Positions 26,829 to 34,951 are shown, counted from the first letter of the stretch. The stretch is DNA of 64,000 nucleotides from Microbacterium sp. Root553 (GCF_001426995.1 NZ_LMFY01000001.1:1671653-1735652); one strand, 5' to 3'. Notes: generated by a model from the sequence alone, not told the origin. Numbers and translations: made by a program.

Positions 26829-27194
26829 GCTCTCGCCGTCATCGGATGATACTTCGAGGCCCTTTCGCGAGCTGACCCAGGTGCGCGACGAGTCCGGCTC
26901 GGTGAGTGTCGATCGTCCGCAGAGCGAGGCGTCGAAACCTCCGCTCGACGACAACCGCACGCTGAGCGTGCGCGAGCCCGACGGAGCCTCGAACTCGCCC
27001 CACTCGGTGGCGCCGAGTGTCAGGGTCTGCCCGGCGATGTCGACGCTCGTGTCGGCCTCGACGACCCGGTCGGTCGGACGCGCGCTCGGCAGGATATCGA
27101 GCCAGATCGTGACCGCGACCATCGCGACAGCAGCGACGACGAGCGCGATCAGCGCCGTGCGTTGCCTGCGCCACCAGCTCACGGAGTGCTCCAT
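26697..27194 (-). CDS. Unknown membrane-anchored extracytoplasmic protein (third of a trio)
   Basis: 165 residues: a short basic N-terminus (WWRRQRT), one membrane helix (about 14-34, ALIALVVAAVAMVAVTIWL) and a hydrophilic beta-rich outer domain with two Cys (SLCGRST and SSCTVET) that could form a disulfide. Its start overlaps the end of the preceding gene by 16 nt. The 3' end overlaps the convergent membrane-protein gene by 132 nt. Function unknown. Confidence 0.75.
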   Translation of the reverse strand: MEHSVSWWRRQRTALIALVVAAVAMVAVTIWLDILPSARPTDRVVEADTSVDIAGQTLTLGATEWGEFEAPSGSRTLSVRLSSSGGFDASLCGRSTLTEPDSSRTWVSSRKGLEVSSDDGESSCTVETDAYRILLVFLLPDDADGPFRLDIEGSDDDLARFDIDP

Positions 27195-27736
27195 GCGGGG
27201 GCCTCGATGTCGAGGGTCGGAACTCGTGGCAGGTCGTCCAGAGCGAGGGATATGGCGATGAGGTCGTCGAGCTCGGCGGTGTAATACGAGGTGGTCAGGC
27301 GCAGCTCCGCGGTTCCCGCGACGACGTCGGGAGGCAGCTCGAACGCCAGCATGCCGTCGGTGTCCGTGCCGACCCGCAGCGGTGCACCCTTGAGAGTCGT
27401 CGCGACCCGTTCGCTGGAGTGGAACACGCGGTCGCCGATCGCCAGCGCCGCCAGCTGGATCGCGGCATCCGCCTCGGTGGTGGGCGCAGAGGCGGTGACC
27501 CTCACCACGAGCCAGTTGCCCTCTGCGCTCCAGTGGGAGGTGGGAACGGCGACCTCATCGGCGAAGGTCGCGTCGGACGCCGTCGCGATCAGAGAGCGCG
27601 ACTGCACGGCGTCGCCGACCGCCCCACGCAGCAGAAGGGGGCCGATCACCGCGTCGTCGCCGGGGGTGACGGCGGTGAGCGCTCCGGCGCCGAGCAGCAG
27701 CACGCCGCCCAGGATCCAGGGGCGAGCGCGCTTCAT
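27179..27736 (-). CDS. Unknown exported/membrane-anchored protein (second of a trio)
   Basis: 185 residues: basic start MKRARPW, a hydrophobic stretch ILGGVLLLGAGALTAV and a beta-rich outer domain containing GNWLVVRVTASAPTTEADAAI, which resembles the ligand-free immunoglobulin-like folds of DUF4352-type exported proteins. ATG overlaps the stop of the gene before it (ATGA). A fusion-like longer frame exists upstream but lies inside the preceding gene. Function unknown. Confidence 0.75.
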   Translation of the reverse strand: MKRARPWILGGVLLLGAGALTAVTPGDDAVIGPLLLRGAVGDAVQSRSLIATASDATFADEVAVPTSHWSAEGNWLVVRVTASAPTTEADAAIQLAALAIGDRVFHSSERVATTLKGAPLRVGTDTDGMLAFELPPDVVAGTAELRLTTSYYTAELDDLIAISLALDDLPRVPTLDIEAPAWSTP

Positions 27737-28428
27737 CGCGCATCCTCCGCGGCGACGGTGATGCGCGCGCCGACTTCTGCGGCGCGCCAGCTGACAGCGT
27801 TCGACGAGAGGATCACCGTTCCACGACGCACCTCCGCCTCGTGGACATCGAGAGAGACCTCGCCGTCCGAGAGCGCCTCCTCCGGCACGGTCCAGGCGAA
27901 GGTGACCTGACTCGGTACGCCCGGCTGGAGGATCACCTGTCCGGCTGAACCGTCGGCGCGCCAGACCGACACGGAGTCGGTCGCCGTCGCATCCGCCAGC
28001 TCGAGGAGGGGACCGGCGGTGTTGATGAAGTTGGCCTTCGTGCGGTCGGCGGTGGTGCCGACGCCGATCGGCGCATCCGTCAGGTTCTCCATGCGTGTGG
28101 TCATCACGAGGAGCTTTTCGCCCGGGTCGGCGCTCAGATACTCGGATTCGATCTCCGTGGCGACCTCGGCGCCGAGCACCGTGATCGCGTAGGTCGACAT
28201 GCGTGCCTCGTCGCCGACGCCGAGTTCGGGCGGGTGCACGGTGGCCCGGGTGAAACCGCCCGTCACGCCCACCACGAGCAGGACAGCGGTGGCCGTCGAC
28301 GCGGCGATCCAGATTCCCCGTGGTACGTCGAGGATCGCCCGACCCCATCGCGCGATGATCGCGCGCGCGGACAGCACGGGCGGGGCGGTGTCATGACCCG
28401 CTCCCTCGTGATCCCCCGTCATGCTCAC
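27733..28428 (-). CDS. Unknown membrane-anchored extracytoplasmic protein (first of a trio)
   Basis: 231 residues: about 35 cytoplasmic residues, one helix (about 39-60, GIWIAASTATAVLLVVGVTGGF) and a beta-rich outer domain with EKLLVMTTRMENLTDAPIGV, similar in style to DUF4352 Ig-like exported domains. The GTG at 28428 fits a leaderless transcript: TAGGCT lies 6 nt upstream. It heads a tightly overlapping three-gene unit whose products all sit outside the membrane, suggesting one complex. Function unknown. Confidence 0.75.
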   Translation of the reverse strand: MSMTGDHEGAGHDTAPPVLSARAIIARWGRAILDVPRGIWIAASTATAVLLVVGVTGGFTRATVHPPELGVGDEARMSTYAITVLGAEVATEIESEYLSADPGEKLLVMTTRMENLTDAPIGVGTTADRTKANFINTAGPLLELADATATDSVSVWRADGSAGQVILQPGVPSQVTFAWTVPEEALSDGEVSLDVHEAEVRRGTVILSSNAVSWRAAEVGARITVAAEDAR

Positions 28429-28434
28429 GGGGTC

Positions 28435-28440
28435 AGCCTA
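28435..28440 (-). promoter_or_regulatory. -10 box of the leaderless three-gene unit
   Basis: TAGGCT on the minus strand, 6 nt before the GTG at 28428. Confidence 0.55.
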
Positions 28441-28464
28441 CTCACGCCCGTCGCCCCGCGACGA

Positions 28465-29349
28465 TTACGGGCAGGTCTCGAACACGTACCCCTCGACATC
28501 CGGAGTGACGAGGTCGCGATCGCGCAGCACCATCGAGGCGGGGGACTCGGGATCGGCGCACATCTCGTCGAACGACCGCGGGAGCTCGTCGCTGTACTCG
28601 ATGTCGATCACGGCATCGCCGTAGACGGCGGCGTAGACGCCGCATTCCTCGTAGACCGCGCACTCTTCGACCACGGCGAAGTCGAACCCGGCGCGCTCGT
28701 GCAGGACCACCGCATCCTCCGCCGCGTTCTTCTGCCCTGCCGCGAGCCCCGAGGCGTGGGCGACATCGACGAGCAGGGTGGCGAGGGCGAGGTTGTCGTC
28801 GAGAGTGAGCGCGTCATGAGATCGCGTGTACGAGTCGAGATTGTCGAACTCGACCGCGTCGAAGCCCGACGTCGCACACCCCTCGATCCAGGCCCCGACG
28901 GTCTCGGCGATGCGCTGACGCCGATCGTCCGTCGACGTGTCGAGCAGCGCCTCATCCGGCCAGTCCGGATCGAACACCGGCTCGCCGTCGCGCTGCAGCA
29001 GCAGGTCGCTCGGCCAGGACTCGAGCTCACCGGGCTGCGTCTGGAACCCGTTGACGTAGCAGACCGAGTACAGTCCGTCCGCCGGTTCGTCCGACCGATC
29101 GCGGCCCACGATCCCGACGCCGTCTGCCGGATCGTAGCCGCCGCCGAGCTGGTAATCGGGGGTGGCGCCCGCCGGCGGGAGAGCGGCATCCGGTGCCGCC
29201 GGTGGCGCGGCCGCCGCGCACCCGGCGAGAGCGAGGGCGAGCAGGGCCGCGGCCACCGCGGCCGCCACGCGCCTCAGTTGCCGGCCCCGTACAGTGCGGC
29301 GATCTCTTTCGAACCCATCCCCTGATCGTACGTGCCGTGCTGTGGCCAT
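28465..29349 (-). CDS. GH114-like (endo-alpha-1,4-polygalactosaminidase family) lipoprotein
   Basis: 294 residues from the ATG given. A hydrophobic segment ends in the lipobox LALAGC, followed by the GH114/TIM-barrel-like domain: DYQLGGGYDP, YSVCYVNGFQTQ, then the family's GFDAVEFDNLDSYTR with acidic residues on strand 4, and AVVEECAVYEECGVY. GH114 enzymes cleave galactosaminogalactan-type polymers; many bacterial relatives are untested. Start is uncertain: the GTG at 29268 would lie just after the upstream stop but would leave no basic n-region, whereas the ATG at 29349 overlaps that gene by 76 nt. Membrane-anchored outside the cell. Confidence 0.78.
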   Translation of the reverse strand: MATARHVRSGDGFERDRRTVRGRQLRRVAAAVAAALLALALAGCAAAAPPAAPDAALPPAGATPDYQLGGGYDPADGVGIVGRDRSDEPADGLYSVCYVNGFQTQPGELESWPSDLLLQRDGEPVFDPDWPDEALLDTSTDDRRQRIAETVGAWIEGCATSGFDAVEFDNLDSYTRSHDALTLDDNLALATLLVDVAHASGLAAGQKNAAEDAVVLHERAGFDFAVVEECAVYEECGVYAAVYGDAVIDIEYSDELPRSFDEMCADPESPASMVLRDRDLVTPDVEGYVFETCP

Positions 29350-29969
29350 CCGGCGGGCGAGTCCTCCCACTCCTCCTGGCGGCCGTAGGGGAGGAGGTCC
29401 ACCAGGCCGTGCAGGTGGCTGAGCCGCTCGGTGCCGCGGCCGTTCGTGTGCCACGTGCGGTACACGGTGTCACCGTCGCGCAGCAGGACGTTCACCGCGA
29501 AGCCCTCGTTCGGCCCGGCATCCATGTCCGTGCCGAAGGTGCTGTCGGCGCTCGAGTACCAGTCCATCCGATTGCCGACCCGGTCGCGATACGCCAGGGC
29601 TTCGTCGATCGGTCCGTTCGTCACGATCACGAAGCGCGCGTCGTAGTACCGCTCCAGCACGTCGAGCCGTGTGAACTGCGAGGTGAAGCCGGTGCAGCCG
29701 GGGCACTGCCACTCGTTGCCGTCGGACCACATGTGGTTGTACACGATGAGCTGCGGATGCTCGCCGAAGATCTCGGCGAGACCCACCGGCCCGTCGGCGC
29801 CGATGAGCGTGTAGGGCGGCAGCTGCACCATCGGCAGACGACGCCGCTGCGCGGCGATCGCGTCGAGTTCACGGGTCGCCGCCTTCTCGCGCACACGCAG
29901 TGCCTCGAGATCGCGACGCCACGTCTCGGCATCGACGATGGGCGGAAGGGGAGACGGGGTGCTGCTCAT
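29274..29969 (-). CDS. DUF899 thioredoxin-fold protein
   Basis: 231 residues, DUF899 family. A helical N-terminus (DAETWRRDLEALRVREKAATRELDAI) is followed by the thioredoxin-like domain with NEWQCPGCTGF, where the two Cys lie in a CPGC motif, then DWYSSADSTFGTDMD and the DLLPYGRQEEWEDSP tail. Function of the family is unproven; redox or dithiol chemistry is inferred. GGAGG precedes the ATG. It overlaps or directly precedes the GH114-like gene, so the two may be co-transcribed. Confidence 0.85.
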   Translation of the reverse strand: MSSTPSPLPPIVDAETWRRDLEALRVREKAATRELDAIAAQRRRLPMVQLPPYTLIGADGPVGLAEIFGEHPQLIVYNHMWSDGNEWQCPGCTGFTSQFTRLDVLERYYDARFVIVTNGPIDEALAYRDRVGNRMDWYSSADSTFGTDMDAGPNEGFAVNVLLRDGDTVYRTWHTNGRGTERLSHLHGLVDLLPYGRQEEWEDSPAGWPQHGTYDQGMGSKEIAALYGAGN

Positions 29970-30026
29970 GACGGACCTCCGGATGCTCGGGCGGTGAACT
30001 CAGTCTGCGCCCGGCCACCGACACGG

Positions 30027-31433
30027 TCAACCGATGGGCGTCGAGGCTCCGTCGACCGTCTCGGCGGGCGCGTCTTCGGCCGGGTTGCGACGGATGCCGA
30101 TCCACGACACCACGCCACCGAGCACGAGCAGGCTCGCGGTGACCAGAGCGGCGTTGTGGAAACCCGCGAGATCGAGGGTGCCGCCGATGATGGTCGACAG
30201 CATCGCCACGACGAGCAGGCCCGCGACACGGGACACGGCGTTGTTGACGGCGGATGCGATGCCGGAGCGCGACTCGTCGATGGCCCCGAGGATCGCCGAG
30301 GTGAGCGGCGCGACCGTCAGAGACAGACCGAGTCCCATCACGATCATGGCCGGCAGCACCTGCCACCAGTAGTCGAAGCTCTCGGCGACAGTCAGCAGAA
30401 GCAGCGCACCCGCGGCCATGACGATCGGTCCGACCGTCATGAAGATGCGGGGCCCGAACCTGCCCGCCCACGATCCGGCGCGTGAGCTGAGGAGGATCAT
30501 CAGGATCGTCAGCGGCAGGCTGGCGAGACCCGCGGCGGTGGCGGCGAGCCCCGCACCCTGCTGCAGGTAGACGCCGACCACGAAGCCGTTGAGCGAGAGG
30601 GCGGCGTACACGAACAGGGTCGCCACGTTGCCCCAGGCGAAGTCGCGCACGCGGAACAGCGAGAGCGGCATGAGGGGAGCGGTCGAACGCTGCTGGCGCA
30701 CCAGGAACCACGCGAACAGGGCCGCCCCCGCGAGGCCGGGCACCCAGATCGCGGGGGACTGCCAACCGAGGTTCGGCTGCTCGATCAGCGCGAACACGAC
30801 CGCACCGAGGCCGATCGCGCACAGGGCGCCGCTGAGCCAGTCGACCTTCACGCCGCTCGGCTTCTCGGCGAGCTTCAGACGCGACAGCAGCACCAGCGTG
30901 ACGGCGATCGGGAGCACGTTGATGAGGAACACGAACCGCCAGGACAGGAAGTCGACGAACAGTCCGCCCAGCAGCGGGCCGACCAGCTGAGCGCCGGTCG
31001 TGAACGCCGTCCAGGTGCCGATCGCGCGTGACTGCACGTCGGCGCGCATGGTCGCCGTGATCAGGGCCAGTGAACTCGGCACCAGCAGAGCACCGGCCGC
31101 TCCCTGCGCAGCCCGGGCGATGATCAGGATGAGCGGATCGGGCGCTGCGGCCACCGCGACAGACGCGACGCCGAACGCGATCAACCCGATGCGCATCACG
31201 AGCACCCGGCCATAGGCGTCGGACAGCGACCCCGCGAGGAGGATCAGGGCGCTGAGGGTGATCAGGTACGCGTCGACCACCCACTGCTGGGTCGTGATGC
31301 CGCCGCCGAGCTCCCTGCTGATCGCGGGCAGCGCGACGGTCACCACCGTCCCATCGAGGAACGTCACGAACGAGGCGAGCACGGCGACCGAGATCACCAG
31401 ACGTTGGAGCGGGGCGAAGCGGGAGGTGGCCAC
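30027..31433 (-). CDS. MFS exporter, DHA2/EmrB type
   Basis: 468 residues, 14 predicted helices. Helix 1 has FVTFLDGTVVTVALPAISRELGG, the usual DHA2 signature, then LAGSLSDAYGRVLVMRIGL (motif A). A leaderless GTG start fits: TAGTGT on the minus strand ends 6 nt upstream. No regulator is adjacent. Substrate unknown; drug or metabolite efflux is likely. Confidence 0.9.
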   Translation of the reverse strand: MATSRFAPLQRLVISVAVLASFVTFLDGTVVTVALPAISRELGGGITTQQWVVDAYLITLSALILLAGSLSDAYGRVLVMRIGLIAFGVASVAVAAAPDPLILIIARAAQGAAGALLVPSSLALITATMRADVQSRAIGTWTAFTTGAQLVGPLLGGLFVDFLSWRFVFLINVLPIAVTLVLLSRLKLAEKPSGVKVDWLSGALCAIGLGAVVFALIEQPNLGWQSPAIWVPGLAGAALFAWFLVRQQRSTAPLMPLSLFRVRDFAWGNVATLFVYAALSLNGFVVGVYLQQGAGLAATAAGLASLPLTILMILLSSRAGSWAGRFGPRIFMTVGPIVMAAGALLLLTVAESFDYWWQVLPAMIVMGLGLSLTVAPLTSAILGAIDESRSGIASAVNNAVSRVAGLLVVAMLSTIIGGTLDLAGFHNAALVTASLLVLGGVVSWIGIRRNPAEDAPAETVDGASTPIG

Positions 31434-31439
31434 AGCCAG

Positions 31440-31445
31440 ACACTA
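31440..31445 (-). promoter_or_regulatory. -10 box of a leaderless MFS gene
   Basis: TAGTGT on the minus strand, 6 nt before the GTG at 31433. Confidence 0.5.
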
Positions 31446-31488
31446 CTCCCGCCCGGGGACGGCCGGGGCGGCGCCGCCGACGCGCGCG

Positions 31489-32559
31489 TCAGAGCGTGGC
31501 GGTGCCCTCGAGGTAGAGGTCGCGCAGCCCCGCGGTGCCGTTCTCGGCGTAGGCGCGCAGCTGCCGCTGCGCTCCGGTGCCGTCCGTCGCGACGCGCGCG
31601 AGCCCCTCGGCGACGAGATCGGCGTCGCCCAGTCGATCGAGGGTCGGGGTGAGACGGTCGAGCAGGCCCGCGCTGATGCGTCGGACGGAGGCGACCTCGC
31701 CGGTGAGCGGATCGACGAGTCGCGCATCCGGCCCGAATCGTGCGGCTGTCCACAGTGACGCGTCGATCACGTCGAGCGGCATCGGTGCCGCTGCGTCGAA
31801 GGCGTCGCTGGTCATGATGCCGCGACACAGGGCGGCGGCGAGAAGGGTGTCTTCGGCATCGAGCTGCGCGTCGAACACCCGCACCTCGACCGTCGGGAAG
31901 CGCTCCGACAGTCGCACCGTCCATGACAGCGAGCTCGCATCCGCGATCGCCCCCATCGAGACGAGCTGATCGATGCGGGTGCGGTAGTCGTCGAGGTCCT
32001 CGAAATGCGGAGGGCTCCACGACGACGGCAGCCTGTGGATCAGGATGCTGCGCCAGCTCGCGAATCCGGAGTCGCGGCCGTGGGTGAAGGGGGAATTGCC
32101 GGTCAGTGCGAGCAGGGTGGGCAGCCAGGCGCGGATGCGGTTGAGCACGCGTACGCGCTCCTCGTCGCCGTCGACCTCGACGTGCACGTGCACCCCGTTC
32201 ACCTCGTGCTCGCGCGTGATCTCGCCGAGCTGCGCCGAGACGGCGTCGTAGTGGGGGGAGGACGAGACCACGAAGCGGTTGGGGGAGATGAACGGTGTGC
32301 CGGAGCAGGCGACGATGGCGCCGTGCATCGCGGCCGCGCGGCCCAGCCGACTGCGCGTTCGCCGCAGATCCGCCCTGGCCTGCTCGGTGGTGGTGACGGG
32401 CGCGGTGGCCGACTCGAGCTGGCACGTGAGGTACTCCGCGGTGAGGCCGGGACCGACCTCTCGCAGGATCTCGTCGCGCGCCTCGACGCTCATGCCCGAG
32501 GGGACGAGGGTCTGCTCATCGAGCAGTACGAACTCCTCTTCGATGCCGAATCGGGCCAC
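31489..32559 (-). CDS. YbdK-like carboxylate-amine ligase (GCS2 family)
   Basis: 356 residues. The GCS2/YbdK fold begins at FGIEEEFVLLDEQTL, with the metal-binding acidic EEE, and continues through YLTCQLESATAP, VNGVHVHVEVDGDEERV and LTGNSPFTHGRDSGFASWR. YbdK enzymes ligate glutamate to cysteine weakly in vitro; true substrates are unknown. The GTG start has TAGGTT 7 nt upstream, fitting a leaderless transcript. A second, larger GCS2 protein is encoded at 47228-48733. Confidence 0.88.
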   Translation of the reverse strand: MARFGIEEEFVLLDEQTLVPSGMSVEARDEILREVGPGLTAEYLTCQLESATAPVTTTEQARADLRRTRSRLGRAAAMHGAIVACSGTPFISPNRFVVSSSPHYDAVSAQLGEITREHEVNGVHVHVEVDGDEERVRVLNRIRAWLPTLLALTGNSPFTHGRDSGFASWRSILIHRLPSSWSPPHFEDLDDYRTRIDQLVSMGAIADASSLSWTVRLSERFPTVEVRVFDAQLDAEDTLLAAALCRGIMTSDAFDAAAPMPLDVIDASLWTAARFGPDARLVDPLTGEVASVRRISAGLLDRLTPTLDRLGDADLVAEGLARVATDGTGAQRQLRAYAENGTAGLRDLYLEGTATL

Positions 32560-32566
32560 GGGGGTG

Positions 32567-32572
32567 AACCTA
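32567..32572 (-). promoter_or_regulatory. -10 box of a leaderless YbdK-like gene
   Basis: TAGGTT on the minus strand, 7 nt before the GTG at 32559. Confidence 0.5.
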
Positions 32573-32836
32573 GTGGTCCCTGAGCGTGGAGATCAGCTTC
32601 TCTTTGCGCATGCGGCTGTAGCCCGACAGACCCAGCTCCTTGGCGCGGGCGCGCAACTCCGAGACCGTCCAGTCCTCGTAGTCGCCATGCTCTCCGCCGC
32701 GTCTGCCGACCGCGCTGCGGCCGTCCCTCGCCGCCGCATTCGAGATGCGCGCGGCCTTCTCCTTCGAGGCGCCGTCGTCTCGGAGCTCCTCGTAGAGCTC
32801 CGGATCCTTGAGCGAACTGTTCCTGCGTCCGGGCAT
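32570..32836 (-). CDS. Small Rho-N/SAP-like protein (DUF7218 type)
   Basis: 88 residues. The N-terminal half is basic and charged (LKDPELYEELRDDGASKEKAARISNAAARDG), the C-terminal half a Rho-N/SAP-like helix-extended-loop-helix (YEDWTVSELRARAKELGLSGYSRMRKEKLISTLRDH), a fold that binds nucleic acid. Common in Microbacteriaceae. Probably a small stress-associated nucleic-acid-binding protein; this is inference. Confidence 0.78.
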   Translation of the reverse strand: MPGRRNSSLKDPELYEELRDDGASKEKAARISNAAARDGRSAVGRRGGEHGDYEDWTVSELRARAKELGLSGYSRMRKEKLISTLRDH

Positions 32837-32901
32837 GACCTCTACTCCTCTCTCGTCGGCGGGACTGCACCGGCGGGCTCGCGCCCGCCGGTGGGGGACA
32901 C

Positions 32902-33108
32902 TCAGTCCTTGAGACCGTCCCGAAGGTTCTCGCCGGCGTTGTGCGCGGCATCCTTCACGTTCTCGCCGGCCTGCTTGGCCGACGCCTTGGTCTGGTCGGA
33001 GCGGCCTTCGGCCTCGAGCTTCTCGTTGTCGGTGACCTTGCCGACGCCCTCTTTGATCTTGCCGCCGACCTTCTCGGCCGAGTTCTTGATGTCGTCTGCT
33101 CCGCTCAT
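32902..33108 (-). CDS. CsbD-family stress protein
   Basis: 68 residues, charged and low in hydrophobics. SAEKVGGKIKEGVGKVTDNEKLEAEGRSDQ is the CsbD signature. CsbD proteins are general-stress (sigma-B-type) proteins in other bacteria; the biochemical role is unknown. AGGACGG precedes the ATG at 33108. The frame stays open upstream, but that part has no ribosome site and low-complexity composition. Confidence 0.88.
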   Translation of the reverse strand: MSGADDIKNSAEKVGGKIKEGVGKVTDNEKLEAEGRSDQTKASAKQAGENVKDAAHNAGENLRDGLKD

Positions 33109-33191
33109 GGCGTGCCGTCCTCTCATCTGTCGATCACTGTCCGACCAACCTCGCACGGGCCACGGATGCTGCACACGGGATTGACAACGAG

Positions 33192-33211
33192 CGCGGCTCG
33201 TGAGAGCCGCG
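33192..33211. repeat. Inverted repeat upstream of the copper-storage-like gene
   Basis: CGCGGCTC (33192-33199) and GAGCCGCG (33204-33211) around a GTGA loop. It lies between CsbD and the Cys/Met-rich gene, about 30 nt before a TAGCCT box at 33244-33249. It could be an operator or a terminator for leftward read-through. Confidence 0.4.
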
Positions 33212-33314
33212 GATCGACCGTCGACGTGGACGTCCGGGCGGACTAGCCTGGCCCTCAGGCGGGTGGTCCTGCCCGTTCTCACCCCGGCTGCGGCCGACGA
33301 CGGAGGCGGTACAG

Positions 33315-33716
33315 ATGGACTCGATGATGATGGGCGCCATGACGCAGAGCATGAAGTCGATGCCCGACATGGCGGCGATGGACATGTCCGTCCTGCAGGC
33401 GTGCATGGACGCCTGCGCGGCATGCGAGCAGGCGTGCACCGTGTGCTCGACGCAGATGATGGACTGCAGCCCCGCGTGCATGAACTGCGCCGACATGGCG
33501 GGCACCATGATGAGGTCGATGCTGCGGATGCAGGGGATGACCCCCGCGTCGATGATGGCGATGCTCGACGCCTGCATCGCGATGTGTCAGACCTGCATGG
33601 ACGAGTGCATGCAGCACGCGGATCACAGCGACGTCTGCCGGATGTGCGCCCAGGCCTGCAAGGACTGCATGGATGCCTGCATGGCAGTGAAGGACATGAT
33701 GATGGCGAGCGCCTGA
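33315..33716 (+). CDS. Cys/Met-rich four-helix copper-storage-like protein (Csp/DUF326 type)
   Basis: 133 residues with 17 Cys and 32 Met. Cys residues are spaced at 3-4 residue intervals (CMDACAACEQACTVC, CIAMCQTCMDEC, CRMCAQACKDC), so they would line the core of an amphipathic four-helix bundle, as in the Csp copper-storage proteins that bind many Cu(I) ions. The very high Met content adds further soft-metal ligands. No signal peptide, so cytosolic. GGAGG is 8 nt before the ATG. No copper regulator or exporter is adjacent. Metal identity is inference. Confidence 0.82.
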   Translation: MDSMMMGAMTQSMKSMPDMAAMDMSVLQACMDACAACEQACTVCSTQMMDCSPACMNCADMAGTMMRSMLRMQGMTPASMMAMLDACIAMCQTCMDECMQHADHSDVCRMCAQACKDCMDACMAVKDMMMASA

Positions 33717-33723
33717 CGCTCGC
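33705..33723 (+). terminator. Small hairpin at the end of the Cys/Met-rich gene
   Basis: GCGAGCG / CGCTCGC with a 5-nt CCTGA loop, covering the stop codon. Short stem, no T run. Confidence 0.45.
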
Positions 33724-33735
33724 TCTCCGAAGGTC

Positions 33736-34083
33736 TCAGACGAGTGCGATGTTGAACTGCGTCCGCCCCACGGACAGGACGCCGTAGCGCACGTGCAGCG
33801 CGACCGGGGTGCCGATGGGAGCTTCGAGAGCGGCCCCCGCCGCACTCCAGATCTCGTGGGCGGTGCCGTCGAGTGTGCGCACGGCGAGGGTTCCCGAGAG
33901 CGCGTCGGCGTGCTCCACGACCGCATCGACCCAGTCGCTCGGAGTCGCCGATGCCATGCGCGCCCGGATGAGGTGCAGGGCGTGGCCGTCGGCGAAGGAG
34001 GAGCACGCGAAGCCGTGCCGGCACATGCACGCGGAACGCTCACGCACCGAGAGGGGCGGAAGGCTGTTCAGCGGCGTGGACAC
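33736..34083 (-). CDS. Small cysteine-containing hypothetical protein
   Basis: 115 residues. The GTG start at 34083 is chosen because GAAGGAG lies 6 nt upstream. The N-terminal part has a compact Cys cluster CMCRHGFAC (Cys19, Cys21, Cys27), followed by an alpha/beta part (SDWVDAVVEHADALSGTLAVRTLDGTAHEIW, then HVRYGVLSVGRTQFNIALV). I do not recognise the family. It converges on the Cys/Met-rich protein gene with 20 nt between stops. Confidence 0.6.
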   Translation of the reverse strand: MSTPLNSLPPLSVRERSACMCRHGFACSSFADGHALHLIRARMASATPSDWVDAVVEHADALSGTLAVRTLDGTAHEIWSAAGAALEAPIGTPVALHVRYGVLSVGRTQFNIALV

Positions 34084-34409
34084 GGTGGTCTCCTTCGTGA
34101 GTGGACGTTCCGGCAAGAGTAGGTCGGTCGCGACACCGAGGGAACCGGGACCGACACGCGGTGAAACAAACGGGCGTAGACTCTCCGGGTGCTGTTGTCG
34201 AAGAGTGCTCCCCGGACGCCGGGTAGAGCGCGGAACGGAGCCGTGGGCGCACTCAGCGCCGCGGGCAGAGGCTGACGATCGGCCGGAGGCGGAACATCCG
34301 TCCCCGGTGGCCCGTCGTACCCCGCATCCGTCGTGATGCGCTCCCTCTTCTCCTGCCGCCGCTCGGCGGCCCGCCGCTTCGCGCGGCCGACACGAAAGTC
34401 TGCACCCTC
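34084..34409. other. Intergenic region, possible leaderless 28-codon frame
   Basis: 326 nt without a confident gene. A TAGACT box (34177-34182) ends 6 nt before GTG at 34189, which opens a 28-codon frame ending TGA at 34273-34275. The peptide would be basic and Ala/Gly-rich. This could be a leaderless small protein or only the promoter of the FBP-domain gene. No known RNA element is recognised. Confidence 0.35.
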
Positions 34410-34895
34410 ATGCGTCCCATCGACGAGCGCACCCTGCGCGCCTCCTTCCTCAACGCCTCCCGCAAAGAGGTCTCCGACCTGACCCTGCCCCCGGGCTTCG
34501 CCGACCTCGACGTCGAGAAGCTCGACTACCTCGGCTGGGTCGATCCGAAGCTCCCCCGTCGCTCATACGTCGTCGCCTGGGTCGACGACGTCGTCACCGG
34601 CGTCATCCTGCAGCGGGCGGAGCAGCGCGTTCTCGCCAGGGCGCAGTGCTCCTGGTGCGAGGACGTGACGCTCCGCAACGACGTGCAGCTCTACGTCGCA
34701 CGCAAGGCGGGCCCCGCCGGCCGCAAGGGCGACACCATCGGCACCCTGCTGTGCGCGGAGTTCGGATGCTCGCAGAACGTGCGGATGCTGCCGCCCTTGG
34801 CCTATGAGGGATACGACCGGGAGCTCGCCCGGGAGATGCGCATCCTCAGGCTGCAGGAGCACGTCGGGTCCTTCATCGCCGCCGTGCGCAGCTAG
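34410..34895 (+). CDS. FBP-domain (FusB-like, EF-G-binding) zinc protein
   Basis: 161 residues. The C-terminal half carries a treble-clef zinc finger with Cys80, Cys83 (AQCSWCEDV) and Cys115, Cys120 (LLCAEFGCSQNVR), the FBP fold of FusB/FusC. FusB binds EF-G and releases it from fusidic acid-stalled ribosomes; actinobacterial relatives are widespread and mostly unstudied. The N-terminus is a shorter helical part than in FusB. Cytoplasmic, ribosome-associated role inferred. Confidence 0.85.
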   Translation: MRPIDERTLRASFLNASRKEVSDLTLPPGFADLDVEKLDYLGWVDPKLPRRSYVVAWVDDVVTGVILQRAEQRVLARAQCSWCEDVTLRNDVQLYVARKAGPAGRKGDTIGTLLCAEFGCSQNVRMLPPLAYEGYDRELAREMRILRLQEHVGSFIAAVRS

Positions 34896-34945
34896 AGCGA
34901 GGCGCTTCCGCGGCCAGGGGGGCGGACGATGTCGGGGGCGATTCG

Positions 34946-34951
34946 TACGCT
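34946..34951 (+). promoter_or_regulatory. -10 box of a leaderless peptidase E gene
   Basis: TACGCT ends 6 nt before the ATG at 34958; no ribosome site. Confidence 0.55.
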
